Shown piece after piece: positions 45,998 through 56,050 of a stretch of DNA of 64,000 bases (position 1 is the stretch's first letter; each line of letters begins with the position of its first letter). The position numbers were made by a program, and so were the translations under genes. The stretch is from Vibrio hannami. GTDB taxonomy: Bacteria > Pseudomonadota > Gammaproteobacteria > Enterobacterales > Vibrionaceae. The notes below the pieces were generated by a model. The model saw only the letters and a program-made list of their open reading frames with translations. It made no database searches and was not told the origin of the DNA. Location: assembly GCF_029589055.1 (NCBI RefSeq), contig NZ_JARQZP010000003.1:1302001-1366000 (forward strand), read 5' to 3'.

Positions 45998-47683
45998 ATG
46001 AGTAACGAACAATTGGAAAGACGTTGGTGGCACAACGCCGTTGTTTATCAAATCTACCCTCGCAGCTTTAACGATTCAAATGGTGATGGGGTTGGTGATA
46101 TCCCTGGAATTATTGAGAAACTGGATCATATCAAGGGGTTGGGTGCCAATGTGATTTGGTTGAGCCCGGTGTATCAATCTCCGATGGATGACAATGGTTA
46201 TGACATCTCCGATTACTACGAAATTGCTCCTGAATTCGGCACCATGGATGACATGGATGAGCTGATCAAACAAGCTGATGCGCGTGGCATAAAAATCGTG
46301 ATGGACCTGGTGGTGAATCATACTTCCGACGAACATCCATGGTTTAAAGAGTCCAAAAAAGGTAAAGACAACCCGAAACGTGACTGGTACATCTGGAAAG
46401 ATCCAAAGGAAGATGGCAGCGAGCCCAATAACTGGGAGTCTTTCTTTAAACCAAAGGCCTGGACTTTGGATGAGGAATCAGGCCAGTACTACCTACACCT
46501 ATTTAGTAACAAGCAGCCCGACCTGAACTGGGCTAACCCAGAAGTTCGCGAAGCCGTATATGAGATGATGCACTTCTGGCTCAAGAAAGGGTTGGGTGGT
46601 TTCCGCATGGACGTTATCAATATGATAGGTAAACCTTCAGATTTTCCTGATGCCTCCATTTTTGACGAAGGAGTTGCAGGCTGGGAGCACTGGGCAAATA
46701 ACATGCTATGCCACCAGTATCTTCGTGAAATGAACGAAAAAGTGCTTTCTCATTATGACGTCCTTACAGTTGGAGAAACTCCGTTTACCAATACAATGGA
46801 TGGTCGCTTCTACTCAGACCCAGGCCGCAAAGAGATCAGTATGATCTTCCAGTTCGAACATGTAAGTATCGACCGTGAAGAACATAACGCAGTGCGCAAA
46901 CCGTTTGATTTGCTTCAGTACAAGTCCATCATGTCTAAATGGCAGGATGACCTTTATCAAAAAGGTTGGAATAGTGTCTACTGGAGTAACCACGACCAAC
47001 CGCGAACCGTTTCTCGCTACGGTAATGACGGCGATGAATATCGTGTGATCAGTGCCAAAATGCTGGGGACAGTGCTGCATATGATGAGTGGTACACCATA
47101 CATCTATCAAGGTGAAGAGTTGGCCATGACCAACAAACACTTTAACAACATCGAAGAGTTCAATGACCTGATGGCTAAATTCCACTATCAAAAAATGATG
47201 GATAGAGGCATCGAGCCAGCCGAAGCGATCGACTTCCTGAATCATTTCTCTCGCGATCATGCCCGAGTACCGGTTCACTGGGACGCTTCAGATAATGCAG
47301 GGTTCACTTCCGGAACACCATGGCTGCCAGTCAACCCGAATTACACAGAGATAAACGCCGCACAAGCGGTTTCAGATCAAGGCTCTGTCTACCATCATTA
47401 CAGAAAGTTAGTTGAGCTGCGTCAGGGAGACGAATATGGCGATGTGGTGGTTTATGGTAAACATCAGTTACTTGATCCCGAAGATTCTAAGGTCTACGCG
47501 TATCTTCGCTTCTACGATGGCAAAACACTGTTAGTTGTAGCGAACTTTAGTGGTGAAGTACAAAGCCGAGCCTATGATCACCAGCTGAAAAAAGTGGTAT
47601 TAAACAACTATGCTGATGACATCTCTGATGTGCGCGAGCTAACTCTAAGTCCATATCAGGCGTGTATATTTGAAATTGAATAA
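45998..47683 (+). CDS. aglA: Alpha-glucosidase, GH13 family
   Basis: A 561-residue cytoplasmic glycoside hydrolase of family 13 (oligo-1,6-glucosidase / trehalose-6-phosphate hydrolase branch). The four conserved regions are visible: DLVVNHTS (about 105), GFRMDVINMI with the nucleophile Asp, TVGETPF with the acid Glu, and SNHDQPR. The Val in DLVVNH has been linked to alpha-1,4-rather than 1,6-bond preference in this family, so maltose- or sucrose-type substrates fit. No signal peptide. It hydrolyses sugars brought in by AglEFGK. Confidence 0.9.
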   Translation: MSNEQLERRWWHNAVVYQIYPRSFNDSNGDGVGDIPGIIEKLDHIKGLGANVIWLSPVYQSPMDDNGYDISDYYEIAPEFGTMDDMDELIKQADARGIKIVMDLVVNHTSDEHPWFKESKKGKDNPKRDWYIWKDPKEDGSEPNNWESFFKPKAWTLDEESGQYYLHLFSNKQPDLNWANPEVREAVYEMMHFWLKKGLGGFRMDVINMIGKPSDFPDASIFDEGVAGWEHWANNMLCHQYLREMNEKVLSHYDVLTVGETPFTNTMDGRFYSDPGRKEISMIFQFEHVSIDREEHNAVRKPFDLLQYKSIMSKWQDDLYQKGWNSVYWSNHDQPRTVSRYGNDGDEYRVISAKMLGTVLHMMSGTPYIYQGEELAMTNKHFNNIEEFNDLMAKFHYQKMMDRGIEPAEAIDFLNHFSRDHARVPVHWDASDNAGFTSGTPWLPVNPNYTEINAAQAVSDQGSVYHHYRKLVELRQGDEYGDVVVYGKHQLLDPEDSKVYAYLRFYDGKTLLVVANFSGEVQSRAYDHQLKKVVLNNYADDISDVRELTLSPYQACIFEIE

Positions 47684-47693
47684 CGCAAACCCG

Positions 47694-47775
47694 GTCATTC
47701 CGTATGGTGAGGAACGAGCGTAGTACGGTATCTAGCTAAAGGTCCCGGACTTCGCTATGGCTCATCCGGGATGAC
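47694..47775. repeat. REP-like bipartite palindrome, copy B
   Basis: It starts GTCATTCC and ends GGGATGAC. The first palindrome has ATTCCGTA and TACGGTAT arms, the second TCCCGGA and TCCGGGA arms around CTTCGCTATGGCTCA. It is closely related to copy C at 49817-49917. It lies 11 bases after aglA. Confidence 0.75.
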
Positions 47776-47794
47776 AGACTTTATCAGTTTAACT

Positions 47795-47815
47795 GGGTGC
47801 TTCGGCACCCTTTTT
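47795..47815 (+). terminator. Terminator after the aglR-aglA unit
   Basis: GGGTGC-TTCG-GCACCC, a tight hairpin with a stable UUCG loop, is followed by five T residues. It stands downstream of REP copy B. Confidence 0.85.
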
Positions 47816-47868
47816 ACTTTTGCCAGGAATAGCTTACTCTTAGATAAAACAACCAAACCATAGAAGTG

Positions 47869-48873
47869 ATGCGTAAAGCCATAAAGATAGCGACCTTCAA
47901 TTTACTTAATTACCTAGAGCCACCCAATGCTTATTATGATTTAGAGAATATTTATACCAACGAACAGTGGGATAAAAAGCAAGGCTGGATTGCGGACAAA
48001 TTAAGAGAAGCAAACGCGGACATCATAGGATTTCAAGAAGTATTTTCACCAGACTCGCTACGAATATTATCAGAGCAGTGTGGATATCCGTATTTCACTG
48101 CTATTGATACACCAGAGGTAGAAAAAGGCTACCTGTACTCTAAGCCGCCACTTGCCATCGCTTCACGGTATCCTATTCAATCCGCCAGAGAGGTGAAACC
48201 TGACCGTACATTAGTAGAACACTATCCTCTTTCAGAGCCGTTCTCTTTTAGCCGGATGCCCATACACGCAACGATATGTGTCGAAGGCGTTGGTGAAATA
48301 GAGGTCATCAATGTCCATCTTAAGTCTCAGCGCCCTATCGTTGGTAACATGCCTACAGCTGAGGATAAAGAAGATCATAGCCAGGTCGGAGCGAAAAATT
48401 TTGGCAGTTGGCTTTCTACCGTTCAGAGGGGATTTGAGACTCATTTCTTATATCATTATATCTCTCAACTTAGGCTCTCTGATGTACGCCCTGTAGTGCT
48501 ACTCGGCGATTTTAACCAATCGCTCAAGAGCCTCGAAAACGCGGTACTACTCTCTCCTGATGAACAAAGAACAAGTGAAGATATAACTGGAATGCCAATG
48601 CTTTTTGATTCCTGGCAACAGTATTGTAAACAATTTGGTAAAGATAAAGACTTTTTGCAGTGGTCGCGGACTCCGACTCACTATTATGGTGCGGTAGGTA
48701 ATACATTAGATTACGTTTTGTTATCGGGGGAATTCGATAGTGAGAACAGCCATGGGCACTTTATCGTAAGGAACTACTCAGTGATTGATAATCATATCGT
48801 TAACCCAAGACATGAGCTGGACAGGCTAGCGAGCGACCACGCGATTGTCACAGTATCAGTAGAAGTGCGTTAA
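47869..48873 (+). CDS. Endonuclease/exonuclease/phosphatase family protein
   Basis: A 334-residue protein of the DNase I-like superfamily. The expected metal and catalytic motifs appear in order: IATFNLLNYL (Asn), IIGFQEVF (Glu), VINVHLKSQRP (His), LLGDFNQS (Asp and Asn), LDYVLLS and SDHAIVTVSV (terminal Asp-His). No signal peptide, so it is probably cytoplasmic. Members cleave phosphodiester or phosphate esters, and the substrate cannot be predicted. A GTG three bases earlier is an alternative start. Confidence 0.85.
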   Translation: MRKAIKIATFNLLNYLEPPNAYYDLENIYTNEQWDKKQGWIADKLREANADIIGFQEVFSPDSLRILSEQCGYPYFTAIDTPEVEKGYLYSKPPLAIASRYPIQSAREVKPDRTLVEHYPLSEPFSFSRMPIHATICVEGVGEIEVINVHLKSQRPIVGNMPTAEDKEDHSQVGAKNFGSWLSTVQRGFETHFLYHYISQLRLSDVRPVVLLGDFNQSLKSLENAVLLSPDEQRTSEDITGMPMLFDSWQQYCKQFGKDKDFLQWSRTPTHYYGAVGNTLDYVLLSGEFDSENSHGHFIVRNYSVIDNHIVNPRHELDRLASDHAIVTVSVEVR

Positions 48874-49038
48874 GTTCATTAGCTATACACTTATGCAACC
48901 AAATTCCGTAGTATCACTCATAATTTAGCAATCACTATTTAAATCATAAGTAATAGACCATAAAATCGGATTATATGATTCCTCGCAGAATCGTTAACAA
49001 AATAAAAAGTATAAAATATCACTCAAGGAGTTGGCAGT

Positions 49039-49788
49039 ATGAGTGTAACAGCAATGTCCGCTTCGATGGCAAAGCAGAGGGTAAAATCAATGGTTCAAGA
49101 AAGAACCACAGAGTCGACGATAAATAGCACAGACGCGATAGATATGATGAGCCATGGTAGCGAGCTTACCATCAATATCACCACACCTGTCGGTATTAAG
49201 TACATGGGTAAGGCAAAGCTAATTGGTACCCACACAGATAACCTGATGCTTATAGAGCCACCCGAAATATCAGATGACGACTTTGAATACTTCTTTCAGG
49301 AAGGATTCTGGATCGTTGTTCGCGCCATATCTCAAAAAGGTGAAGGCGCGATAATTCACTTTAAAAGCCAGATAGAGCACATCACCGAAGAGCCTTTAAG
49401 AATGGTGATGATCAACATCCCTGGCATGATGAAAATCAACCAGCTTCGTAAAGAGCCTCGCTATGATGTAAACCTGATTGCCAGAGCGATTGTTGGCGAA
49501 CGAAAAATTGAGTGTGAAATCAGGGATCTTTCAAAAGGTGGCTGTCGCTTTGTAACCAGCTCTCTGGCAAACAGTTTTAATATTGGCGATACGGTTAAAC
49601 TCTCTGTTATTACCAGCTCTAAATCCAGTGTGAGGCTTCTGCCCCTAAGTGGCAATATTTGTAACTTACAAGGATCTATTCACTACGCTAAATACGGTAT
49701 TAAGTTTGATGAAGATGGTTTAACTAACGTTAAAGTACTGCTAAGCCACCTTAAGTTTGATGGTACCAAGTTGGCACTGAAAATATAG
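49039..49788 (+). CDS. PilZ-domain c-di-GMP-binding protein
   Basis: A 249-residue protein with an N-terminal YcgR-like domain (about 35-130) and a C-terminal PilZ domain (about 136-240). The c-di-GMP-binding motifs are present: R-K-E-P-R (the R-x-x-x-R switch) and DLSKGGCRF (the D-x-S-x-x-G motif). Such Vibrio proteins link c-di-GMP to motility or surface behaviour. GGAG stands before the ATG. A GGDEF gene lies 2.8 kb downstream. Confidence 0.9.
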   Translation: MSVTAMSASMAKQRVKSMVQERTTESTINSTDAIDMMSHGSELTINITTPVGIKYMGKAKLIGTHTDNLMLIEPPEISDDDFEYFFQEGFWIVVRAISQKGEGAIIHFKSQIEHITEEPLRMVMINIPGMMKINQLRKEPRYDVNLIARAIVGERKIECEIRDLSKGGCRFVTSSLANSFNIGDTVKLSVITSSKSSVRLLPLSGNICNLQGSIHYAKYGIKFDEDGLTNVKVLLSHLKFDGTKLALKI

Positions 49789-49816
49789 TAGAGACGACTA
49801 AGCCAAACCGAAGATA

Positions 49817-49917
49817 GTCATTCCGTATAACGAGGAACGAGTGTAGTACGGAATCTAAATAAAGCTCGCTATAGTAAAAATAGATCCCGGACTTCGCTTA
49901 GGCTCATCCGGGATGAC
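49817..49917. repeat. REP-like bipartite palindrome, copy C
   Basis: It starts GTCATTCCGTA and ends CCGGGATGAC. The left palindrome (ATTCCGTA / TACGGAAT) and right palindrome (GATCCCGGA / TCCGGGAT) match copy B, with a spacer about 19 bases longer. It lies between the PilZ gene and the convergent Lon-like gene, where it could end transcription from both. Confidence 0.78.
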
Positions 49918-49931
49918 AATTATTGATGAAA

Positions 49932-52294
49932 CTACTTCCTCAACGCATTCAGCTTCGCTTGAGCGATTCCAAATATGGTATTAATCGGATAGCTCCCTTC
50001 TTCACTAACTTCACCTGCAGGCTTACCCGTGAAGAGCTCGATAGCCTCGGATACATGATCTATCGCCCAGATATGGAATTCACCTTTCTCCACGGCTTTA
50101 ACAATATCCTGGCGTAGCATCAGATTATGCACGTTGGAACACGGGATAATGACACCTTGCTCATGATGACGGCCTTTGATTACACACACATCGTAAAAAC
50201 CTTCAATTTTTTCGTTAACTCCACCGATTGGCTGCGCTTCACCAAACTGGTTCATTGAGCCAGTAATGGCTATATCCTGGCGGTTTGGCTGCTTAGAAAA
50301 CGCTGAAACAACGGCACACAACTCAGCCATGCTGGCGCTATCACCATCGACACCACCATATGATTGCTCAAAGGTAATATTGGTTGTAAGAGGAATTTTC
50401 GCGGTTTTTCCAAACACTGAAGCAATATATGAGGAAAGGATCATCACACCTTTTGAGTGAAGACTGCCACCCAGATCCACATTTCTCTCGATATCAATCA
50501 CTTCACCATCACCATATGAGGTAGTCGCTGTAATTCTATTCGGCGCACCAAACATATGGTCACTGGTACTCAACACGGATAAGGCGTTAACCTGACCAAT
50601 AGCCGACCCTGTAGTATGGATAAGCGTAGTACCATTGGTAAACGACTCCATCACGTTATCCTGAAGGCGATTTACACGCATCTCCTGATTCTTAAGCGCC
50701 TGATCAACATGATCTCGTTCTGATGAGGTTAGAACGTGCATTCCTTGCCACATAATTTGATTCACGCAACAGGTTGGCGATATAGGCAGAGTGCAACGAA
50801 AGCTTGTTCTGATCACCCGCCATTCTGGAACTGTACTCAATGATTCTGGCGATGGCTTTCCTGTCACAGTGAAGCATCTTGCTATCATGAACGATGCTGG
50901 AAATAAAACGGGCGTAGTTCAGCTCAGAATCGTCGTTTCGATTCATTTCGTCTTCAAAATCCGCTGTAACCCTGAATAGCTCACCAAACTCCGGATCATA
51001 GTGTTGCAGAAGCTGATAAGTCCGGTAGTCACCGAAAAGAATGATTTTTACATCTAGTGGAATCGGCTCTGGATCCAATGAAAACCGCACCGGTAAGAGT
51101 TACCTCTTTTTCAAGTGCTGTTAGGCTTAGCTGGCAGGGAGCGAAGAGCGCGCTTTAAACCATCCCAGACATATGGCTGTTCCAATACTTTAATTGCATC
51201 GATCAGCAACACACCACCATTAGCTTTGTGCAATGCACCCGAGCGAATCAATGAGAAATCAGTAAACACCGTGCCCTTGTATGTTGCGGTCTCGGTGTAA
51301 CCAAATAGAGTATGGTAGTTAGGGCTCTCTTCAACCACGATAGGAAAATCATCCGACTTCTGGCTCACCAGGACATTGACTTTGTATCGTCGTGGTAACT
51401 TTTTATCTAGCGACGCAGCTGCAATCTCACCTTGCTCTCCACTTTCTTCAAGGAAGATCTCAACATTCTCAACAATATCCTTCTGAAGTTCAGTCAAGTA
51501 TTTCTTAATCTCACCGTAGCCAAGATAGCTTTTCTTGAGCTCCTTGATAAAGTGAGTAATCACTTCAAGAGTAACTTCATCATTCAGCTTTTGAATTTTT
51601 TCACTGTAGCTTCTTCCCATTCCGTAAGCTGGCGAACCATAGTTCTCAGCTGGATCTCCAGCTCATCGATATTTTTGCCAAAGCGTTCCTGTTCTGCTTT
51701 AGGTAAGCTCTCGAAAGTTTCTTCGGTATGCTGCTCCTCACCGTTCATGGCGATAAACTGGTAGTCACCCTGAGTGGTCAAAGTAAGACTAATGCCTTTC
51801 TCTTTTGCGTCTTTGCTTATCTCTTCAAGCTCTGTTTGCTGCTTTTGAGTTAACTGACCTTTGAGCTTTTCCGCCCTGCTGTAGTACATTTCATTGTCAA
51901 ACGCTAAGGGAATAGCCTTTACCAGCTTCACCATTAACTTTTCTATATCCTGCTTAAGCTTGCTGCCCATACCAGCAGGTAGCTTAAGAACCTTTGGTGT
52001 TCTGATATCTTCGAAGTTAGCGACGTAACACCAATCATACAGGGAGTCCACCTCGTACTGATGTCTACTGAGATATCTCAGGATCATGGTGCGCTTGCCT
52101 AAACCATTTTGGCCAATGGCATAGATGTTATAGCCTTTCTCCTTGATGGACATAGCAAACTCTACCGCCTTCTGCGCGTTCCTGCCCTACAATTTCGTCG
52201 ATCGGTGATAATTCTTTTGTTGATTTGCAATCAAGCTTATTCAGCTCTGCAACTTACGATAAAGATCTTTGGAAGATAAAGGAGTAACTGGCAT
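49932..52294 (-). pseudogene. Lon-like AAA+ protease, multiply frameshifted
   Basis: Five-prime to three-prime on minus, the pieces read as one Lon-family protease of about 786 residues. The start is MPVTPLSSKDLYRK (ATG 52292-52294), then EIVGQER, IGQNGLGKRTM (Walker A), GGVLLIDAIKVLE (Walker B), FGDYRTYQLL, and the C-terminal protease domain with GVDGDSASMAELC, which holds the catalytic Ser, and IGGVNEKIEG with the Lys region. About six frame breaks interrupt it, near 52248, 52174, 51598 (A6 run), 51125, 51083 and 50714, and they go in both directions. As written it cannot make a full protein. Confidence 0.85.
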
Positions 52295-52547
52295 TAATAC
52301 CTCAGCATAAATAAAAGCTCATAACTCCAGTGTAGTTATATTTTCTTTACGTTTTAGTGATTTATGCAGTATTTGGGTCTAACTGCTCGAAAGATAGCCA
52401 AAACAACATAAAAACCGGAGACTCAGTAACTCCCTTGGGATAGAAACAAATATGAAACATGGAACCTAAGTCACATACACATCCATCTCAGAAATAATAC
52501 AATTGCACACATAATGACATTTAACTCTGGCTCAATATCACAGTAAC

Positions 52548-53647
52548 ATGCAAGAACTCTCCGGTACTCGGTTAGCAGATATGGCTGATATTTACAGCCA
52601 GAGAAAAAGCAAAATAGTGGTATTGTTTGCAGCTACCGCTGCGTTTTTGCTTGGGGGTTCGGAACAACTAACCTCTTTACAGGGCACACTATCAACGCCG
52701 CTATTAACCTGCTAGGAAGCGCTCTGTGCCTGATTAATATCTGGCAAATCAAACGCCGAAAAAATCCTTCAAACAGCAAAGTTTTACTCACTTCTGTTTT
52801 GCTTGTTCACGCATTCACCAATCTGACAGTCCTCGACGGAAATATTTCTCACATGTTTTGGGTATTTCCACTACTGGCCAGTGCAATATACTTAAATGAG
52901 TTTAAAACCAGTTTAGCTATTAGCATTACGTTCTGTGCCTTCACGGCTCTTTACACGTCTTATACCGATGTTAGCGCATCACTAAACCTCAACTCTGCTT
53001 TTGAAAATCGACTGCTGGTCGCTCTGATAGTGACTTGCGCCTTGTGCCTGTTATCAAACTATTATTACTCCAAATCTATGAGCTATATGCAGGAGCTCTA
53101 TCGTTCAGGAATACAGGAGTTGGCGTATAAGGATAGATTAACTGGCCTGGCAAATCGTTGGACATTCGAAACCTGGGCAAAGAAGACACTGCAAGAAAAC
53201 AAAAACAGTGAAAACATCACCGCACTGATTTTTCTGGATATAGATAACTTTAAACCTATCAATGACACCCACGGGCACCATGCAGGAGATCAGGTGCTTA
53301 AGCATTTTGCTCAGCGGCTATCTAACTGTATTCGTGGCGTAAACAGAGAGACGAACAAGCATGAGTTTTGCGTAGCCAGATACGCGGGCGATGAGTTTAT
53401 GCTTCTACTGCACGACATCCCAAGCATGAAAGATCTGGAAGGCATCATTCAACGTATTAGTGTTCTGTTCTCAGATGACCTCGATAAGAAAGGAAGTATT
53501 GGTTTGCTAACATTTAGTATCGGCATTTCAATTTATCGACAGGATGCCGATGACCTTCGTGAGCTAATAAGATGTGCAGATAAAGCGATGTATGAAGCTA
53601 AACATTCTGGCAAAAACCGCTACAAGTTCTACCAGTCACAAGCCTAA
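52548..53647 (+). pseudogene. GGDEF-domain diguanylate cyclase, one frameshift
   Basis: The C-terminal GGDEF domain (about residues 205-365) has DIDNFKPINDTHGHHAGD and the active loop YAGDEFMLL, an AGDEF variant accepted in active cyclases. Before it lies a membrane region with several helices. The frame from 52799 lacks the start. The upstream part starts MQELSGTRLADM in another frame, and the two join if one G is added to the GGGGG run at 52653-52657, giving LGGFGTTNLFTGHTINAAIN. It would make c-di-GMP from two GTP at the inner membrane. The break may be a sequencing error. Confidence 0.8.
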
Positions 53648-53655
53648 GGCTTTCT

Positions 53656-53997
53656 TTAATTACTTGGAAACATAAACAGTATCCAAACCCAAAATGATCC
53701 CAAAACAATCGACCAGATAAGCACCCTCAAGAACGTAAGCTCAGGCAGTTTTCCTTTATTTTTCGGCTGTTCTTCTGCATTTTGGTTTAATTGAGCATTC
53801 AACTTCTCGCGTGCTTTAGCAATCGCTTCAGCTCTCGCCTGCCTAGGGTTCAATACGGCCTTATACAGATCTCTCTGTTTTCGTCTGGCTTCCGCTTTGT
53901 TCGCTGTTTCAGAAAACTTCTTTCTCTGATTATTGGTGAGCTCTATATCCGGATTATACGGCTTTCCCGGATCGCTATGCCTTCGCTGAAGTGCCAT
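53656..53997 (-). CDS. Small basic protein with a C-terminal membrane helix
   Basis: A 113-residue protein of no recognised family. The first 80 residues are highly charged and rich in Arg, Lys, Gln and Ala (RKKFSETANKAEARRKQRDL, then AREKLNAQLNQNAEEQ), probably helical. A single hydrophobic helix (LTFLRVLIWSIVLGSFWVWI) ends the protein, so it may be tail-anchored. It is convergent with the GGDEF gene, eight bases apart. Confidence 0.6.
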   Translation of the reverse strand: MALQRRHSDPGKPYNPDIELTNNQRKKFSETANKAEARRKQRDLYKAVLNPRQARAEAIAKAREKLNAQLNQNAEEQPKNKGKLPELTFLRVLIWSIVLGSFWVWILFMFPSN

Positions 53998-54106
53998 TAC
54001 TCAGTTCCCTTTCCAATCTCCTCCTTTAAATTATAGCCTGATCCTTAATTGATCGTCATCTACTCTAATTCGACGACGGGATATTGGTTTAATTTTCAAT
54101 GGGGTA

Positions 54107-54140
54107 TAAAAAAACACCTCACTAAAAAGCGAGGTGTTTT
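54107..54140 (-). terminator. Terminator of the nap operon
   Basis: AAAACACCTC and GAGGTGTTTT pair across a ten-base loop. In minus direction the stem runs into a T7 tract (54107-54113). It stands 23 bases after the napC stop. Confidence 0.9.
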
Positions 54141-54162
54141 CGATAATAAATATAATCTTAAA

Positions 54163-54744
54163 TTATAGCTCTTTGTTGATCGTATGCTCTTTAGGTAGCT
54201 TGTGAGCGATACCTTTGTGACAGTCGATACAAGTCTGGCCTGCATCTTCTGCACGGTCATGGATTTCAGCTGCAACTGGCTTCTGAGAAACAAAGTCCAT
54301 GTATTCAAAGTTGTGACAGTTACGACACTCTTGTGAGTCATTGGCCTTCATTCTATCCCATTCACGGGATGCCATCTCGAAGCGATGTTCTTCAAACTTC
54401 TTAGCAGTATCCACTTTACCTGTTAGCTTACCCCAAAGCTCTTTACTCGCCTGGATCTTACGAACCATTTTAGGGCCCCACTCTTTAGGCACGTGACAAT
54501 CCGGACAGGTAGCACGTACACCAGAGCGGTTTGTATAGTGGATAGTACCGATATACTCCTGGTATACGTTGTTCTCCATCTCGTGACAGCCGATACAGAA
54601 CTCTTCCTGGTTACTCATTTCCATGCCGGTGTTAAAACCACCCCAGAAAATGATACCAGCGAAGAAACCGCCCACAAGAAGAGTACCTAACGCCAGGTGA
54701 CTCGGCTTTCTAAACCACGCCCAAAAGCGCTTTAATAGTCCCAT
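54163..54744 (-). CDS. napC: Tetraheme cytochrome NapC
   Basis: A 193-residue NapC/NirT-family c-type cytochrome. An N-terminal membrane anchor (residues about 15-38) is followed by four heme motifs: CIGCH, CPDCH, CRNCH and CIDCH. It takes electrons from menaquinol at the inner membrane and passes them to the NapAB complex. It is the last gene of napFDAGHBC, ten bases after napB. Confidence 0.96.
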   Translation of the reverse strand: MGLLKRFWAWFRKPSHLALGTLLVGGFFAGIIFWGGFNTGMEMSNQEEFCIGCHEMENNVYQEYIGTIHYTNRSGVRATCPDCHVPKEWGPKMVRKIQASKELWGKLTGKVDTAKKFEEHRFEMASREWDRMKANDSQECRNCHNFEYMDFVSQKPVAAEIHDRAEDAGQTCIDCHKGIAHKLPKEHTINKEL

Positions 54745-54753
54745 AGCTCCCCC

Positions 54754-55188
54754 TTACTGGCCGAACTTACCAGCTGGTGCAAATTCATTTAGTACCAGTG
54801 GCTCTGCATCAACCTGAGTAACGTGACACTGCAAACAGAAGTAACGACGAGGCGCTACATCAGTAAGGATCTTGTTATCACGATCCATATAGTGAGTTGG
54901 GCTTACACGCGGAGCCTTTGCCTTACGGTAAGTACTCACATCATGACATTCCAGACAACCATTATTACTTGGGTTAAGTTGAACCTGACCCGTTTCGTGT
55001 GGAATCAATGGAGGCTGGTTCACGTAATCCAGCGCCAGTACATCCTGGCTCTTCGGTACCTTCTTCAAAGTTGGTACTTCGTTAGTATCAGCTATTCCCT
55101 GAGCGCCCCGAAGTGATGTCACTTCAGCGATTGCTGCCGTACTTACTATTGCTGCCAGCAGCGCAGACACGACAAACTTAATCTTCAT
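54754..55188 (-). CDS. napB: Periplasmic nitrate reductase diheme subunit NapB
   Basis: A 144-residue secreted c-type cytochrome with a signal peptide (MKIKFVVSALLAAIVSTAAI, cleavage near AIA) and two heme motifs, CLECH and CLQCH. It is the small subunit bound to NapA that relays electrons from NapC. The start overlaps the napH end by 11 bases. Confidence 0.96.
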   Translation of the reverse strand: MKIKFVVSALLAAIVSTAAIAEVTSLRGAQGIADTNEVPTLKKVPKSQDVLALDYVNQPPLIPHETGQVQLNPSNNGCLECHDVSTYRKAKAPRVSPTHYMDRDNKILTDVAPRRYFCLQCHVTQVDAEPLVLNEFAPAGKFGQ

Positions 55189-56050
55189 ATTTAGCTCCAG
55201 TTCTTATTCTAAATTCGAATACTTTTTCAGCACAGACGTCGATACAGCGACCGCAACTAATGCAATCCTGACTCATAACTTTTCTGTCCCCTTCCTTCAG
55301 TGGTTGTCGTAGGATTTTGGGTTCAGGACAGACGTTATAACAGTCCATACAGTTGTTACATTTTTCCCTGTCAGTCGCAGTTACTCTTAATAAGCTGTAA
55401 CGACCGATAGCGCCATAGGTGGCCCCTAATGGGCATAAGTGTCCACACCAACCATGCTCAACAAGCAGCAGGTCGATAAGGAATACCATCAAAATCAGTA
55501 CCCAGCCCGCACCAAAACCGAAAACCAATCCACGGTGAAGGGCGGCAACCAGATCCAGCCAGGTCCATAGCAGCGTGCCTGAAGCAGCACTACCAACCAG
55601 GATGGCAGCGAGTAACCAGTAGCGAATCGATGAAGACCACTGATAACTTGCTTTTAGTCCGGTTTTTCGTCTGATCCATGCAGCCAAATCTGTCACGAGG
55701 TTTACAGGACAAATCCAGGCACAGAACATTCTTGGTCCAGCGATTGCGTAAAAGCCTGCTACTACTAAGCCACCAATAATGGCTGTCGTTTCAGGCCAGA
55801 AGCCGGTTGCTAACGTTTGCATCAGCAACAGAGGGTCTGTCATCGGAATCGTCCCTAGCAGCTCACTAGAAGAGAGATTCCCTGTCAAAATTCCCCATGT
55901 TGGCCCCATCATAAACGCGACAATTACTGAAACTTGCATCAGCCTGCGAAGGATCAGAAAGCGATTTGCGAACCACAGTCCGTTCGTCTTCGCTGACTCT
56001 TTACCGGCATCTTTTGCCAGATTCTTTTTCGCTTTAGGTTTTATTGCCAT
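55178..56050 (-). CDS. napH: Quinol dehydrogenase membrane subunit NapH
   Basis: A 290-residue membrane protein with four helices. C-x-x-x-C-P signatures lie in the loops (CAWICPVN, CGHLCPLG), and two C-terminal [4Fe-4S] motifs are present (CNNCMDCYNVCPEP and CISCGRCIDVC). With NapG it forms a second electron route from ubiquinol to NapAB. ATG 56050 overlaps the napG stop as TGATG; a GTG three bases earlier is possible. Confidence 0.95.
   Translation of the reverse strand: MAIKPKAKKNLAKDAGKESAKTNGLWFANRFLILRRLMQVSVIVAFMMGPTWGILTGNLSSSELLGTIPMTDPLLLMQTLATGFWPETTAIIGGLVVAGFYAIAGPRMFCAWICPVNLVTDLAAWIRRKTGLKASYQWSSSIRYWLLAAILVGSAASGTLLWTWLDLVAALHRGLVFGFGAGWVLILMVFLIDLLLVEHGWCGHLCPLGATYGAIGRYSLLRVTATDREKCNNCMDCYNVCPEPKILRQPLKEGDRKVMSQDCISCGRCIDVCAEKVFEFRIRTGAKYED

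Noticed and set aside
46814..47278. 154-codon minus-strand frame inside aglA
   Set aside because: It is a shadow of the GH13 gene, with no family features.
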